A stretch of DNA of 64,000 nucleotides, taken from the NCBI GenBank assembly GCA_027923505.1, contig BROI01000023.1, positions 186,001-250,000 on the forward strand, given 5' to 3'. The notes below the pieces were generated by a model, which saw nothing but the letters and a program-made list of their open reading frames with translations, was not told the DNA's origin and made no database searches. Origin of the DNA: Mayamaea pseudoterrestris (lineage: Eukaryota > Bacillariophyta > Bacillariophyceae > Sellaphorales > Sellaphoraceae). The position numbers and the translations under genes were made by a program. Every line of letters starts with the position of its first letter. Position 1 is the first letter of the stretch. Positions 18,873-28,812 of this stretch are shown here, one piece after another.

Positions 18873-21800
18873 ATGACGGAACCAAAAGGGAGCTTTGACA
18901 ACCCGCAGCAGCCGGACAACGGCACCAAGACGACGGGTCATTCCAACGGCTCATCGGTCGCTCCACCTTCCTCCGGTGACATGAGATTCGGCGGCCTCGC
19001 CGGAGCAGTCGAAAGCAGCATTTCAAGCATTCGCGACAGTCAACGCAACTTGACGGAACTTCCTTCCTTTAGCGTCACGGCGGATGATTTGGCCGTGTTG
19101 AGTACCGAGAATTCTCGCGTTGCCTTGGCGGATCTTTTGGACAAGGGCGTTTTGAAGTCATCCAAGGAGCAAATTGACGGAGACGTCAAGAAGGTAGATC
19201 CGGAAGCCCCCGACGCGCATGCCAAGCTGGTTGCCGACGTTTCTGCCTTGGTGGATCGCATGCGTGCGCAGTCCAGCGATGACGCTGCCAAGGAGTTCTC
19301 CGAGGGCGCCTTGGAGGCGGATCGCAACGCGGACATTGCGGCAAACGTTGTCACTACCGTACTGCTGCAGTCGAGTCCGGAACATGGAATTGATCCGCGT
19401 GAAGTCGAGCATCGTCGAACCGTCTTTGGAAGCAACGCCTTGAGCGACAAGAAGTTGGAAAGCTTTTTGAAGCTATGCTGGGAGGCGGTGCAAGACTTTG
19501 TACTCATCATGCTGATCGTATTGGGTATCATTGGAATTGTGGTTTCCACCACAACTGTGCCGGAGGGTGAAAAGTGCACGACTTGTTGGATTGAGGGATT
19601 TGCCATTTTGGTTTCGGTTTGCATTGTCGTTTTGGTCACTGCAGGAATTGACTACGCCAAGCAGTTTGCCTTTATTCGATTGACGCGATCGTTGAATGAT
19701 ACCAACACCAAGCTGGTTCTTCGCGGTGGCAAGCAAGTCAACGTTATGGATGATGATGTTGTGGTCGGAGACATTGTTTCCGTCAATTCTCATAATGCGG
19801 CTAGCATTCCAGCTGACTGCCTCTTGTTGGGACCAGTGGCGGAACTCAAGATGGATGAGAGCATGTTGACGGGCGAAAGCAAGCTGGTCAACAAGCGTCC
19901 AGGCGATATCATTCTCAGCGGAACGAATGTTGTTCAAGGTTCGGGCAAGATGGTGGTGCTTGCTGTGGGCGTCAACTCTGTGGCTGGCAAGATTCGCGCC
20001 CGCGTCTACGAGACAGAGGATGAAACTGGTGACGAGTTGGAAGGAGAAGACGAGTCGCCTCTTTTTGTCAAGCTTGATACGTTGGCCAAGCGCATCGGAT
20101 TGATGGGTGTCTTTGCCGCCATTATTGCGTTTGCTGGTAGCTGCATCATCGGTTTGGCTGTTCACAAGGATCCAGTACGAGACTTGATTGACTACTTGAT
20201 CACTGCGATTACCGTCTTGGCCGTTGCAGTTCCGGAAGGTTTGCCATTGGCAGTGACGCTTTCACTCGCCTACAGTTCCAATAAGATGATGAAGGATATG
20301 AATTTGGTCAAGCACCTGGACGCGTGTGAAACCATGGGATGCGCAACGACGATTTGTACCGACAAGACTGGTAAGTTGTGACTTAAACTCATGGACGCGG
20401 AGCGCATCTGCTGGTATGGTCATTGACCGAGTATGATTACTAATCGGCCTATATCTCCTCTACTTCAGGTACATTGACTGCGAACCAAATGACGGCCCGC
20501 GCTTTGTATTGTGGCAAGCAAAACTATCTCGTGGCCGATCCGGAACTTGCTCTTGGAGACTACATGAAACAACAAGGCGTCAATGACGAACTTGTTGATA
20601 TACTTTGTGACTGCATTGCGATTGATACGATGGATGAAACAGTTCTTGATTACAAGGACGATTCACGCGCGCAAATTGATAAGGGGCATGGTAACCCGAC
20701 CGAAGTTGCCTTGCTACAGTTGGTCCACGAGTTGGGCCAGCATTATGGCGACATTCGTGACACCACCAAGGGTCGGTCCAGCAAGGGAGCACTCGGAGAG
20801 TCTTTGGCTGAGGGCAAGCAGATTGAGTTCTCATCGGCCCGCAAGCTCATGAGTTGGGCGGTTCCCTTGGAGAGCGGTGGCTACCGTCTTTACTGTAAGG
20901 GTGCCGCGGAAGTGGTACTCGGACGCTGCACCAAGTTCATCTCGTCGGACGGATCCAGTCAAACGTTGGATGACGCAATTACTGAAGAATTTAAGGAAAC
21001 ATCCCTGGCATATGCTCGTCGCGGCATGCGTTGTCTGTCGCTCGCATTCCGAGATTTGCCTGATGGATATGACTTTGATGCTGAGTTCGACAAGATTACA
21101 AACTCGGATGGAACCCCAGCCAAGGCTGCCGAGACTGATATGACGGCGATTGCATTGGTTGGCATTGAGGATCCGTTGCGTAAGGAAGTCCCAGGCGCTA
21201 TCAAGAAGTGCTATGAAGCTGGTATTGACGTTCGTCTTGTCACGGGCGACAACCCAAACACGGCAGTTAGTATTGCGTACCAGGCAGGAATTTTACGCGA
21301 TTTTCACTTCGTCGAGGATACGACGGAGCGAGTCGCTACCAATTTGAAGGAGAATGTGTTGATGGAAGGAAAGGTTTTTCGCAGCAAAGTGTTTCGCGTT
21401 GACGATGACGGCAAGAAGGAATTCGATCAGACGGCGTTTGACAAGATCTGGCCTTCGCTGCGCGTTCTCGCTCGCAGCTCACCGGATGACAAGCTGACTC
21501 TAGCGCACGGACTTAATCAATCGAACTTGTTCGCTGATAGGGAGTACTGTGCGAAGTTGAAGAGTGAGAAGGGTATAACTGTGTTCCCTGATCGTCAGGT
21601 CGTTGCGATGACTGGTGACGGTACAAATGACGCACCAGCCTTGAAGAGGGTACGTTTTTATTGTGCCAGCGACGGTAGGCCTTTGTTACATCCTTTCTCA
21701 CACGTCTGAATTTTTCGAATCTTTCAGGCCGACATTGGTTTCGCCATGGGTATTGCTGGAACTCAAATTGCCAAGGATGCTGCTGATATTATTCTCCTTG

Positions 21801-22719
21801 ATGACAATTTTGCCTCGATTGTGACGGCTGCGAAGTGGGGACGAAACGTCTACGCGTCAATCCAAAAGTTTCTGCAGTTTCAGTTGACGGTCAACATTGC
21901 GGCTGTCGTCACTGCTCTAACTGGAGCACTGGCATATCAAACGAGCCCGCTGGCAGCAATTCAATTGTTGTGGGTGAATTTGCTGATGGACTCGTTGGCG
22001 AGTCTTGCTCTTGCATCCGAACCACCAGTTGATGAGTTGTTGCAGCGTCCGCCAGTTAACCGAACCGATAGCATGATTACGAAGCACATGGCAGCGAACA
22101 TGGTCGGTCAAGCTGTCTATCAGATCACTGTGGTAATGGTGTTGTTGTTTGCTGGTCCTAGGCTCTTGAATATAGAGCCTGGCAATGAAGTCGAGGCCAG
22201 AGACGAGAACTCGGAGCATTACACGATTATTTTCAACACTTTCGTTTGGATGCAGCTCTTTAACGAAGTCAACTCGCGAAAGCTGAAGGGCGAATGTAAG
22301 TTCTGCGGTGATTGCAAAGATATGGAATTGTTGAACGCAGTCTCACTCTCATTCTATCTTCGTGCGTAGTTAACGTTTTCAAGGGCATGTTCAACAATCC
22401 ATTGTTCTACATCATTTTGTTTACGACAGCGGGTTTACAATGTTTGATTGTTCAGTTTGGAAGCCTTGCTTTTCACGTCGTCGAAGGTGGCTTGGACGGC
22501 AAGATGTGGTTGTTGTCGCTGGCGTTTGGAGCCGGCTCGCTGCCCATTCAACAGCTTATCAATCTGCTGTATCGCATCGCTCAGCATTTCAAGCAAGGGT
22601 ATCGCATGAAGAAGCGACGTAGCAAGTATGGACATTTGTCGACGCAAAAGATCCGGACGCACGGAGAGAATTTGTCGCATCCTCATTCGGTCGAGTTGAG
22701 CGGTGGCCCAGGACGTTGA
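18873..22719 (+). CDS. P-type Ca2+ ATPase, plasma-membrane (PMCA, type IIB) class
   Basis: A calcium pump of 1,198 residues in four exons: 18873-20370, 20469-21649, 21728-22295 and 22370-22719. Introns of 98, 78 and 74 bp start GTAAGT, GTACGT and GTAAGT and end in AG; the joined exons stay in frame. Seen in order: the actuator motif DESMLTGES, the M4 calcium-site motif [14 protein letters not shown], the phosphorylation motif DKTGT split by intron 1 (Asp at about 497), the nucleotide-binding [11 protein letters not shown], the hinge [13 protein letters not shown] just before intron 2, and M5-M6 [11 protein letters not shown]...[37 protein letters not shown] spans intron 3 and is typical of PMCAs. 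The basic C-tail ([12 protein letters not shown]) could hold a calmodulin site; this is inferred. The TA-flanked transposon sits in its upstream region. Confidence 0.93.
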
Positions 22720-23537
22720 GAATTCTACGATCACGCGACATCTTACCGGACATGATACAAAGGGACACGTACAAATTTCAATTTAGCTGTTAGTAATGTT
22801 TAAGCCTCGTCATTACTTGTAGGGAGTTCTCTGCAAAGAGTTGTCTCCTCGGCCAAAGACTCACCTTTCCAAGTGAAACCGGCAGTAGCAATGCCAAATC
22901 CAAACGTGGTCCTCATGTTGTTATAGTTAATCAATTGATGTCGCGTCGACATGGTAATTAAAGTCTTTCGCATTGAGCCGTACAAACCAGCTTGACAAGC
23001 TAAAAGCACGTGGTCACATGTCACATTTGTTGTGACGAGCATTGACGACGTGCATATTCCAACTAACATACAAGCGAAACCTCTTGCAGTAAGGCTTCTC
23101 TACAAAGCATTCGCAACTGTTCAGCCGCCTCTCTTCAACTCTATCACATTTTTCATACTACAAAGAGCAATCAGGCAAACTCTTGCGTCGTGCTGAAAAT
23201 GAAACGACCGGCGACATGCGACACCCATGGCCAATCTCGTTAAAAGCGCATGCAAGAGCTCATATATCGCATAAACTAGAGGTTCGACATGCAAGTGAAG
23301 AGCCTAGTGGTGACTGCAGTATTATGATATGGGCAGCCCTCATGTGTTCGAATACTTGCATTACCATTCGACACACATGCGCAACGTGGAACCCGAGAGG
23401 CGAATCCTGGAACTTTTACACACAATGCTCTTTGACAGCACACTGATACCAATCAGCTATAACATAAAGTAGACGCCTTTTGCAATTGCAAGGACAGTGC
23501 AATGAAACAACGAAACATCCGCCGCTAGTTTCGCGCC
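22720..23537. other. Gene-free stretch before promoter cassette B
   Basis: No gene, RNA or repeat could be supported in these 0.8 kb. The few frames are under 90 codons and featureless. Confidence 0.45.
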
Positions 23538-23978
23538 TAAAGCACGACGAGATCGTTTACGAGTGCCAATGAAAACTGCGTCATTAGGCTATATTATGAA
23601 ACGAGTTCCAGTGTCAGTTACGTCAAAGGCAATAGTTTAAAACGGGTGCCAGTGAAAACTGCGTCATAAGGCAATAGTGTGAAACGAGTGCCAGTGAAAA
23701 CAGCGTCACAAGGCAAAAACACGAAACGAGTGCCAGTGAAAACTGCGTCACTAAGCATTGATACGATTCGAGTACCAGTGCACCACGTCACTAGGCAATA
23801 GTATGAAACGAGTGCCAGTGTCAATTACGTCACAAGGCAATAGTATGAAACGAGTGCCAGTGTCAATTACGTCACAAGGCAATAGTATGAAACGGGTGCC
23901 AGTGAAAACTGCGTCATAAGGCAATAGTATGAAACGAGTGCCAGTGAAAACTGCGTCATTTTTGTGTACTGACGGACC
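23538..23978 (+). promoter_or_regulatory. Promoter cassette B: ten ACGTCA/GCGTCA boxes at ~42-bp spacing
   Basis: Ten tandem units. Boxes start at 23578, 23620, 23661, 23703, 23745, 23785, 23827, 23869, 23911 and 23953, so spacings are 40-42 bp, mostly exactly 42. Six boxes are GCGTCA and four are ACGTCA. Between boxes the unit keeps AGGCAATAGTATGAAACGAG and TGCCAGTG. The last box lies 91 bp before the ATG of the GHMP kinase fusion at 24044. The entry sequence (TAAAGCACGACGAGATCG) and exit sequence (GTACTGACG) are shared with cassette A at 2963. The hexamers equal known diatom CO2/cAMP-responsive elements; function here is inferred. Minus-strand frames through this repeat are by-products. Confidence 0.7.
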
Positions 23979-24043
23979 CATACTGCGACATCTACAACCA
24001 TGCCATCCGAACAATTCGACATCATTACCATAGATAGTCCACC

Positions 24044-27000
24044 ATGGCAAGACCTTCTCGGCAGCCTCGTTCACTCATTGAAGTTATAGTTTCTACAGAC
24101 AATGACGTTCGCAACTCTTCGCTCTCCCACTACTGCGCGCTGGTGTCAACAAACTGTTTGCTCGAGCAATGCGTCGAGCTTGATGAATTTCGACGCACGT
24201 CAACAATCAACCTTTACGAACGCGTTCGCGCGTGCTTTTTTCTTTACGCAATTCATCGGTTTCACCTCGTCGATATTCCAGATAGTGGAGAGATTCCGTA
24301 TTCTGGCTACAAGTGTTTGCAGAATAGACAGTTTGAGCAAGCCATTGAGAATTTTCTAAACATTCATAACCAACGACCTTCCAAATCCATCAGCAGTGCG
24401 CTTGCCAAGGCCTACTACCACTTGGGCTTCCAACTACTAGCAAATCAAGTTCGACTTTCAGTCAAGAATCATCCTGGAAACTCGTGGATGTTTCAATTTC
24501 AGCTTGTTCAGGATCATCCGTACAACTTTCATCCAGACCTCCTCCAAGCGAACTGCAACGGAGGAAGCAAACGCTTCCTGCAAGAATCAACACCAGTACG
24601 CATGGATCTTTCGCACTGCGGATGGTCTGATATTTTCTTCCTTGGCATGGACTATCCCGAAGGTGCGCGTGTTTTGAATGCTTCGATTGACTTGTCGGTT
24701 TATGTGAATCATCAGCGCAACAATGGAGACGCAAAAGCAGCTAATGACAGCAATCAGCCGAAGCCTCCGATTGATACTATTTTGCAAGTTATTTCGGAAC
24801 CAGTCTTGCGACTAACGAGCATTGACTTGAAGTGCGAAGTCACATTGACGCTCATTTCGGAAGTGTTTGACTTTGCTAAGGACTACTTGGGACTGTTGCG
24901 CGCTGGTATCATTGCGTCGGGAATTGTTCCACTTGGTTTGGAAGACTCCAAGGCCCCACTGTCGGCACTGTTTGACAAGACAATTGGTTTAGGCAAAGGA
25001 GTGCATCTCATCACGCACGTCAATGACATTCCAAAGGGGTCGCGTTTGGCGGTATCAACAAACCTTTTGGCTTCCATCATTGCAGTCGGCATGCGAGCGA
25101 CCGGTCAAACTCAGCAATTAACTGGACCATTGACGGAGGATGAGCGACGCTTGGTAGCTGCGCGAGCTATATTAGGCGAATGGTTGGGAGGTTCCGGTGG
25201 CGGATGGCAGGATTCTGGTGGACTGTGGCCTGGACTAAAGCTTATTGAAGGTGTCCGAGCGGAAGAAAACGATCCAGAGCATGGGACGAGCCGAGGACGT
25301 TTGCTGCCGATGCATCGGCAGTTGAGTGACATTGAGGCCCCATCAACTCTACTGGAGGCTTTGCAGAACCATCTTGTACTTGTGCACGGAGGCATGGCGC
25401 AGAATGTGGGACCAGTGCTCGAAATGGTGACAGAAAAGTACCTTCTTCGTGAGTCGGATGAATGGCGAGCAAGGAACGAGGCACTCCTTATATTGGACGA
25501 TATATTAAAGGCATGCAAAGACAATGATGTTACTCGACTCGCAAAGTTGACCACGCGAAACTTCTTCGAGCCCGTCCAAACCATCATTCCTTGGGCCTCG
25601 AATGTGTATACTGAGACCATCATTTCGCGGACGCGTGAGGATTTTGGCGATGATTTTCTTGGTTTTTGGATGCTAGGTGGTTGCTCCGGTGGCGGCATGG
25701 GGTTTATTTTTAAACCCAGCGCCAGACAACGAGCTCTGGTCAGACTGCATGAGATTATTCTACACGCGAAGCGAGAACTGGAACATGCTCTGCCCTTTGC
25801 CATGGATCCATGCGTTTACAACTTTTCAATTAATCAACACGGTACAGTCGCTCAATTGCACGACGGTGCGCCACCGTCATGGATCAAGAACGGATCTACA
25901 TCGCCAGCATCAGAGGAGTCGGTATCGAACGGGGCTCTGGAGACACTGTTGAATGCGATTGGTTTTGATCGGGAGCAGCACGAAACTGTTCGCGCGCTGT
26001 ACCAGAACAGAAAGATTGGTTTGCGTCAAAACCGTCTACCGGTTAGCACTGAAATGAAAGACGTTTTACACAAGGATATTGTTACAACGAGTTGCATTTC
26101 GCCAGCGTTGCATGAGCGGGGCGTGGCCCTGATCCAAAACGGAGCAGTGGCGGTCGTTACATTAGCGGCCGGACTTGGAACCCGCTGGACACAAGGGGCA
26201 GGGTGCGTAAAAGCAATCCATCCTTTTTGTAAGCTGAACGGCAAGCATCGAACTTTTCTTGAGATTCATATCGCAAAGAGTCGTTGCATCTCAGAATTTG
26301 CTGGCGCTACCTTGCCAATGCCCCATATCATTACCACCAGCTTTTTGACGGACAAGCCAATCAAAGAATATTTGCATCGTTTTCAATGCCATGCTTATGC
26401 CGGGCCACTAATCGTTTCTTGTGGAACTGCTGTTGGCATCCGACTAATACCGACTGTCTCCGATCTCAATTTTAAGCACGAGCAAGAAGCCGTTCTTGAC
26501 AAACAAGCTCAAAAGGTCAAGGAAAGTTGCAATCGAGCCGCGAAATGCTGGGCAGAGTCATGCGGCCCGGCCAGCGACTATCGCGAAAATCTTCCATCAC
26601 AGTGCTTGCATCCAGTCGGACACTTTTGGGAAGTGCCGAACCTGCTTACCAATGGTACGCTACCACGTTTATTAGATGAACACCCGCAATTACAGTACTT
26701 GATGCTTCACAATATTGATACCGTTGGTGCAGACGTTGATCCAGCCATCTTGGGGCTCTTTGCCGACCGCGGCAGTGCTTTTGCGTTTGAGGTGATTCCT
26801 CGCCAAATCCAGGATGTGGGTGGAGGATTAGCTCGTGTGAACGGAAGGACGAGGCTCGTAGAAGGCCTGGCATGGCCGCGCGAGGAAGATGAATTTAAAT
26901 TCTCGTACTACAATAGTATGACTACATGGATCGATATCGACAAGATGCTGTACACCTTTAAACTAGACCGCGATGATCTCAGTGACGCGAGCAAAGTTTC

Positions 27001-27280
27001 TCACGCCGTCCATTCTTTTTCACTTCGGCTTCCAACGTACGTGGCGTTGAAAGATGTAAAGCGACGATGGGGCAATGGACACGAGGACGTGCTGCCAACA
27101 GCTCAGTTTGAGCAGCTATGGAGTGATATCACAAGTCTCGACGATGTCGACTGTGACTTTTTCTTGGTCCCCAGAACGAGGGGTGGTCAGTTGAAGGATG
27201 TTGCGCAACTTGATGGGTGGTTGCGTGACGGTTCAGCAAAACACTTGGAGTCCATTTGCGCATGGCCGGACAGTGAGTAA
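24044..27280 (+). CDS. Bifunctional GHMP sugar kinase-nucleotidyltransferase fusion
   Basis: A 1,078-residue single-exon protein. After a helical N-terminus (a possible TPR-like pair near residues 95-150) comes a GHMP-kinase region of the fucokinase kind: IPKGSRLAVSTNLLASII (about 330) and LGGSGGGWQDSGGLWPGLK (about 380), with a C-terminal GHMP motif in GGCSGGGMGFIFKP (about 545). From about 700 a UDPGP-like nucleotidyltransferase starts with VVTLAAGLGTRWTQGAGCVK, followed by PHIITTSFLTDK, HPVGHFWEVPNLL, LMLHNIDTVGADVDPAILG and a substrate region. Such a pair would phosphorylate a free sugar and then activate it to a nucleotide sugar. Plant L-fucokinase/GDP-fucose pyrophosphorylase has the two activities in the opposite order, so this is not a simple orthologue. 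The sugar is unknown. The start ATG at 24044 (ACCATGG) is close behind promoter cassette B. Confidence 0.8.
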   Translation: MARPSRQPRSLIEVIVSTDNDVRNSSLSHYCALVSTNCLLEQCVELDEFRRTSTINLYERVRACFFLYAIHRFHLVDIPDSGEIPYSGYKCLQNRQFEQAIENFLNIHNQRPSKSISSALAKAYYHLGFQLLANQVRLSVKNHPGNSWMFQFQLVQDHPYNFHPDLLQANCNGGSKRFLQESTPVRMDLSHCGWSDIFFLGMDYPEGARVLNASIDLSVYVNHQRNNGDAKAANDSNQPKPPIDTILQVISEPVLRLTSIDLKCEVTLTLISEVFDFAKDYLGLLRAGIIASGIVPLGLEDSKAPLSALFDKTIGLGKGVHLITHVNDIPKGSRLAVSTNLLASIIAVGMRATGQTQQLTGPLTEDERRLVAARAILGEWLGGSGGGWQDSGGLWPGLKLIEGVRAEENDPEHGTSRGRLLPMHRQLSDIEAPSTLLEALQNHLVLVHGGMAQNVGPVLEMVTEKYLLRESDEWRARNEALLILDDILKACKDNDVTRLAKLTTRNFFEPVQTIIPWASNVYTETIISRTREDFGDDFLGFWMLGGCSGGGMGFIFKPSARQRALVRLHEIILHAKRELEHALPFAMDPCVYNFSINQHGTVAQLHDGAPPSWIKNGSTSPASEESVSNGALETLLNAIGFDREQHETVRALYQNRKIGLRQNRLPVSTEMKDVLHKDIVTTSCISPALHERGVALIQNGAVAVVTLAAGLGTRWTQGAGCVKAIHPFCKLNGKHRTFLEIHIAKSRCISEFAGATLPMPHIITTSFLTDKPIKEYLHRFQCHAYAGPLIVSCGTAVGIRLIPTVSDLNFKHEQEAVLDKQAQKVKESCNRAAKCWAESCGPASDYRENLPSQCLHPVGHFWEVPNLLTNGTLPRLLDEHPQLQYLMLHNIDTVGADVDPAILGLFADRGSAFAFEVIPRQIQDVGGGLARVNGRTRLVEGLAWPREEDEFKFSYYNSMTTWIDIDKMLYTFKLDRDDLSDASKVSHAVHSFSLRLPTYVALKDVKRRWGNGHEDVLPTAQFEQLWSDITSLDDVDCDFFLVPRTRGGQLKDVAQLDGWLRDGSAKHLESICAWPDSE

Positions 27281-27519
27281 AAACACAAAAGGTGGTTAGT
27301 CTTGGCTTTCTGCAAAGCTATTGAATTCAAAGCGACACCAAGTTGCAAATATAAGATAAAGTAAAATATAGAGTGTTACATTTCCTATTGACAACTGAGT
27401 GGCTAAAATAATGATCATATATATCCCATACAATATCCACTAAATATGGAGTCAAACGATTTCCGTTTGCCACAATTTCCATGCAAATTTTCACCCAGAC
27501 TACCCATTCCACTACCAAG

Positions 27520-28353
27520 CTACTCGTCATCAGAGTCTTCATTCTCCGCATCAAGCTCGGCAATCTTTTGGTTCATGCGCATGCTAGCCTCCATGAGGCG
27601 CGTCTCAAAGGTTGCCGAATGCCGATTCGTCGGGTTGTTAGCCAAGTACACGTACGGAACAAAGACAACATCGCGAACGGTCGACGCCACAAGTCTCGGC
27701 ATGTGTGGACCATGTGCGTTGGTCAGCGAATGGCAATACGGTTCAATGTTTTCAACCATGTGAAGAGGTAGTTCAATTGCGCCACTCTCAAAAATACGTT
27801 CAAAGAAGCGAACGTTCCAGTCCGTAAACGGTCCAGTCGTATCCTGGCTGTCGAAATCTGGATCATCAAAATTTCCATGTAGGAATTGAACAAAGCAAAG
27901 GACGTTTCCAATGTGTGCCTGTGTTGCCTGGAGGAAAGTATCGAACAAGCCCATAACAGCAGACGCTCGCACTTGCGGAGATATCCAAGAACACTTGGCG
28001 AGGTTTTCCATGGTCATGCTCATGATCCAGGTATTATCAAAGTAATACATTAAGTAGCCGTTCAACTCTTGAATGAGATCGTTTGCAACTTGGTCTAGCC
28101 GCCGAGCATGCTTTATTTGCTCGATAATGTAGCGGATTCGATCCCAAACATCCGATATCATGAGGCCCTTGTAGTAAGATCCAATGGCACGCGTCAATCC
28201 AGGCTCCTGCAACTTTCGATTCAAACAGAGAAGAGTGGTTCGAAGTTGCTGGCGCATGTCAATGGGACGTTTCCAGTGTTGATAAGGACCTTCGCTGCTC
28301 GCACTGGACCCGTCTGAGGATGCAGACGAAACCGATAGTTCCTCGTCATTCAT
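27520..28353 (-). CDS. Conserved-looking hypothetical protein with acidic ends
   Basis: A 277-residue protein I do not recognise. The N-terminus is Ser/Glu-rich (ELSVSSASSDGSSASSEG), and the C-terminus is acidic (IAELDAENEDSDDE). Between them lies a compact, mostly helical body with many Trp, Tyr and Met residues (for example YLMYYFDNTWIMSMTMENLAK, GPFTDWNVRFFERIFESG and DVVFVPYVYLANNPTNRHS). There is no signal peptide or membrane segment. The composition looks like a soluble cytosolic or nuclear protein. The start at 28353 begins MNDEELSV. The gene converges with the kinase fusion upstream, and about 460 bp without supported genes separate it from the next, divergent gene. Confidence 0.7.
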   Translation of the reverse strand: MNDEELSVSSASSDGSSASSEGPYQHWKRPIDMRQQLRTTLLCLNRKLQEPGLTRAIGSYYKGLMISDVWDRIRYIIEQIKHARRLDQVANDLIQELNGYLMYYFDNTWIMSMTMENLAKCSWISPQVRASAVMGLFDTFLQATQAHIGNVLCFVQFLHGNFDDPDFDSQDTTGPFTDWNVRFFERIFESGAIELPLHMVENIEPYCHSLTNAHGPHMPRLVASTVRDVVFVPYVYLANNPTNRHSATFETRLMEASMRMNQKIAELDAENEDSDDE

Positions 28354-28812
28354 CTTTTTTCCAGACAGAACCTTCAGTACTCGCAGCTAATGAGCAATTG
28401 CAGTTGATACTTCTTCGTTGCAAGAGTCAGCAAGGAAGAGGTTTTGTCACGCTTTCGAAAACGATGTCGTTCACATAACCGGTGTGACGGTTGACGGCGG
28501 TCGGTTGTCATTGGCGCAATCTCGAGCAACCGGTACTCAAACCAGCGATGCAGGCGCTCGCAGAAACGCCTCTCCTGTTTGGCATTGCATTCCATCCGCA
28601 CCTCACGGAAGCTTCCTGGAGTTTACGAGGGAGATACGGCGAGACTAGAGTCAACGAGAGGGTCATTGCCGAGTAGTGAGAGTCGCGTGAGATTGTGAAT
28701 CTGAACGGGAAAGCTTTGGAGGTGCTGCAGACGGACAGCGCAAGGTGACGACAACCTCGACCATTGACTGGCTCCTACTGCAATCTACGGTATATAGCTG
28801 CGCATCTCCATC
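28354..28812. other. Divergent intergenic region
   Basis: About 460 bp between two divergent genes, presumably holding both promoters. Short overlapping frames (60-76 codons) show no motif. Nothing else was seen. Confidence 0.45.

Noticed and set aside
23618-24074. Minus-strand frames with repeated TGTRF..LP motifs
   Set aside because: They arise from the 42-bp repeat (a multiple of three, so the frame stays open). They overlap the promoter cassette and the start of the kinase fusion.
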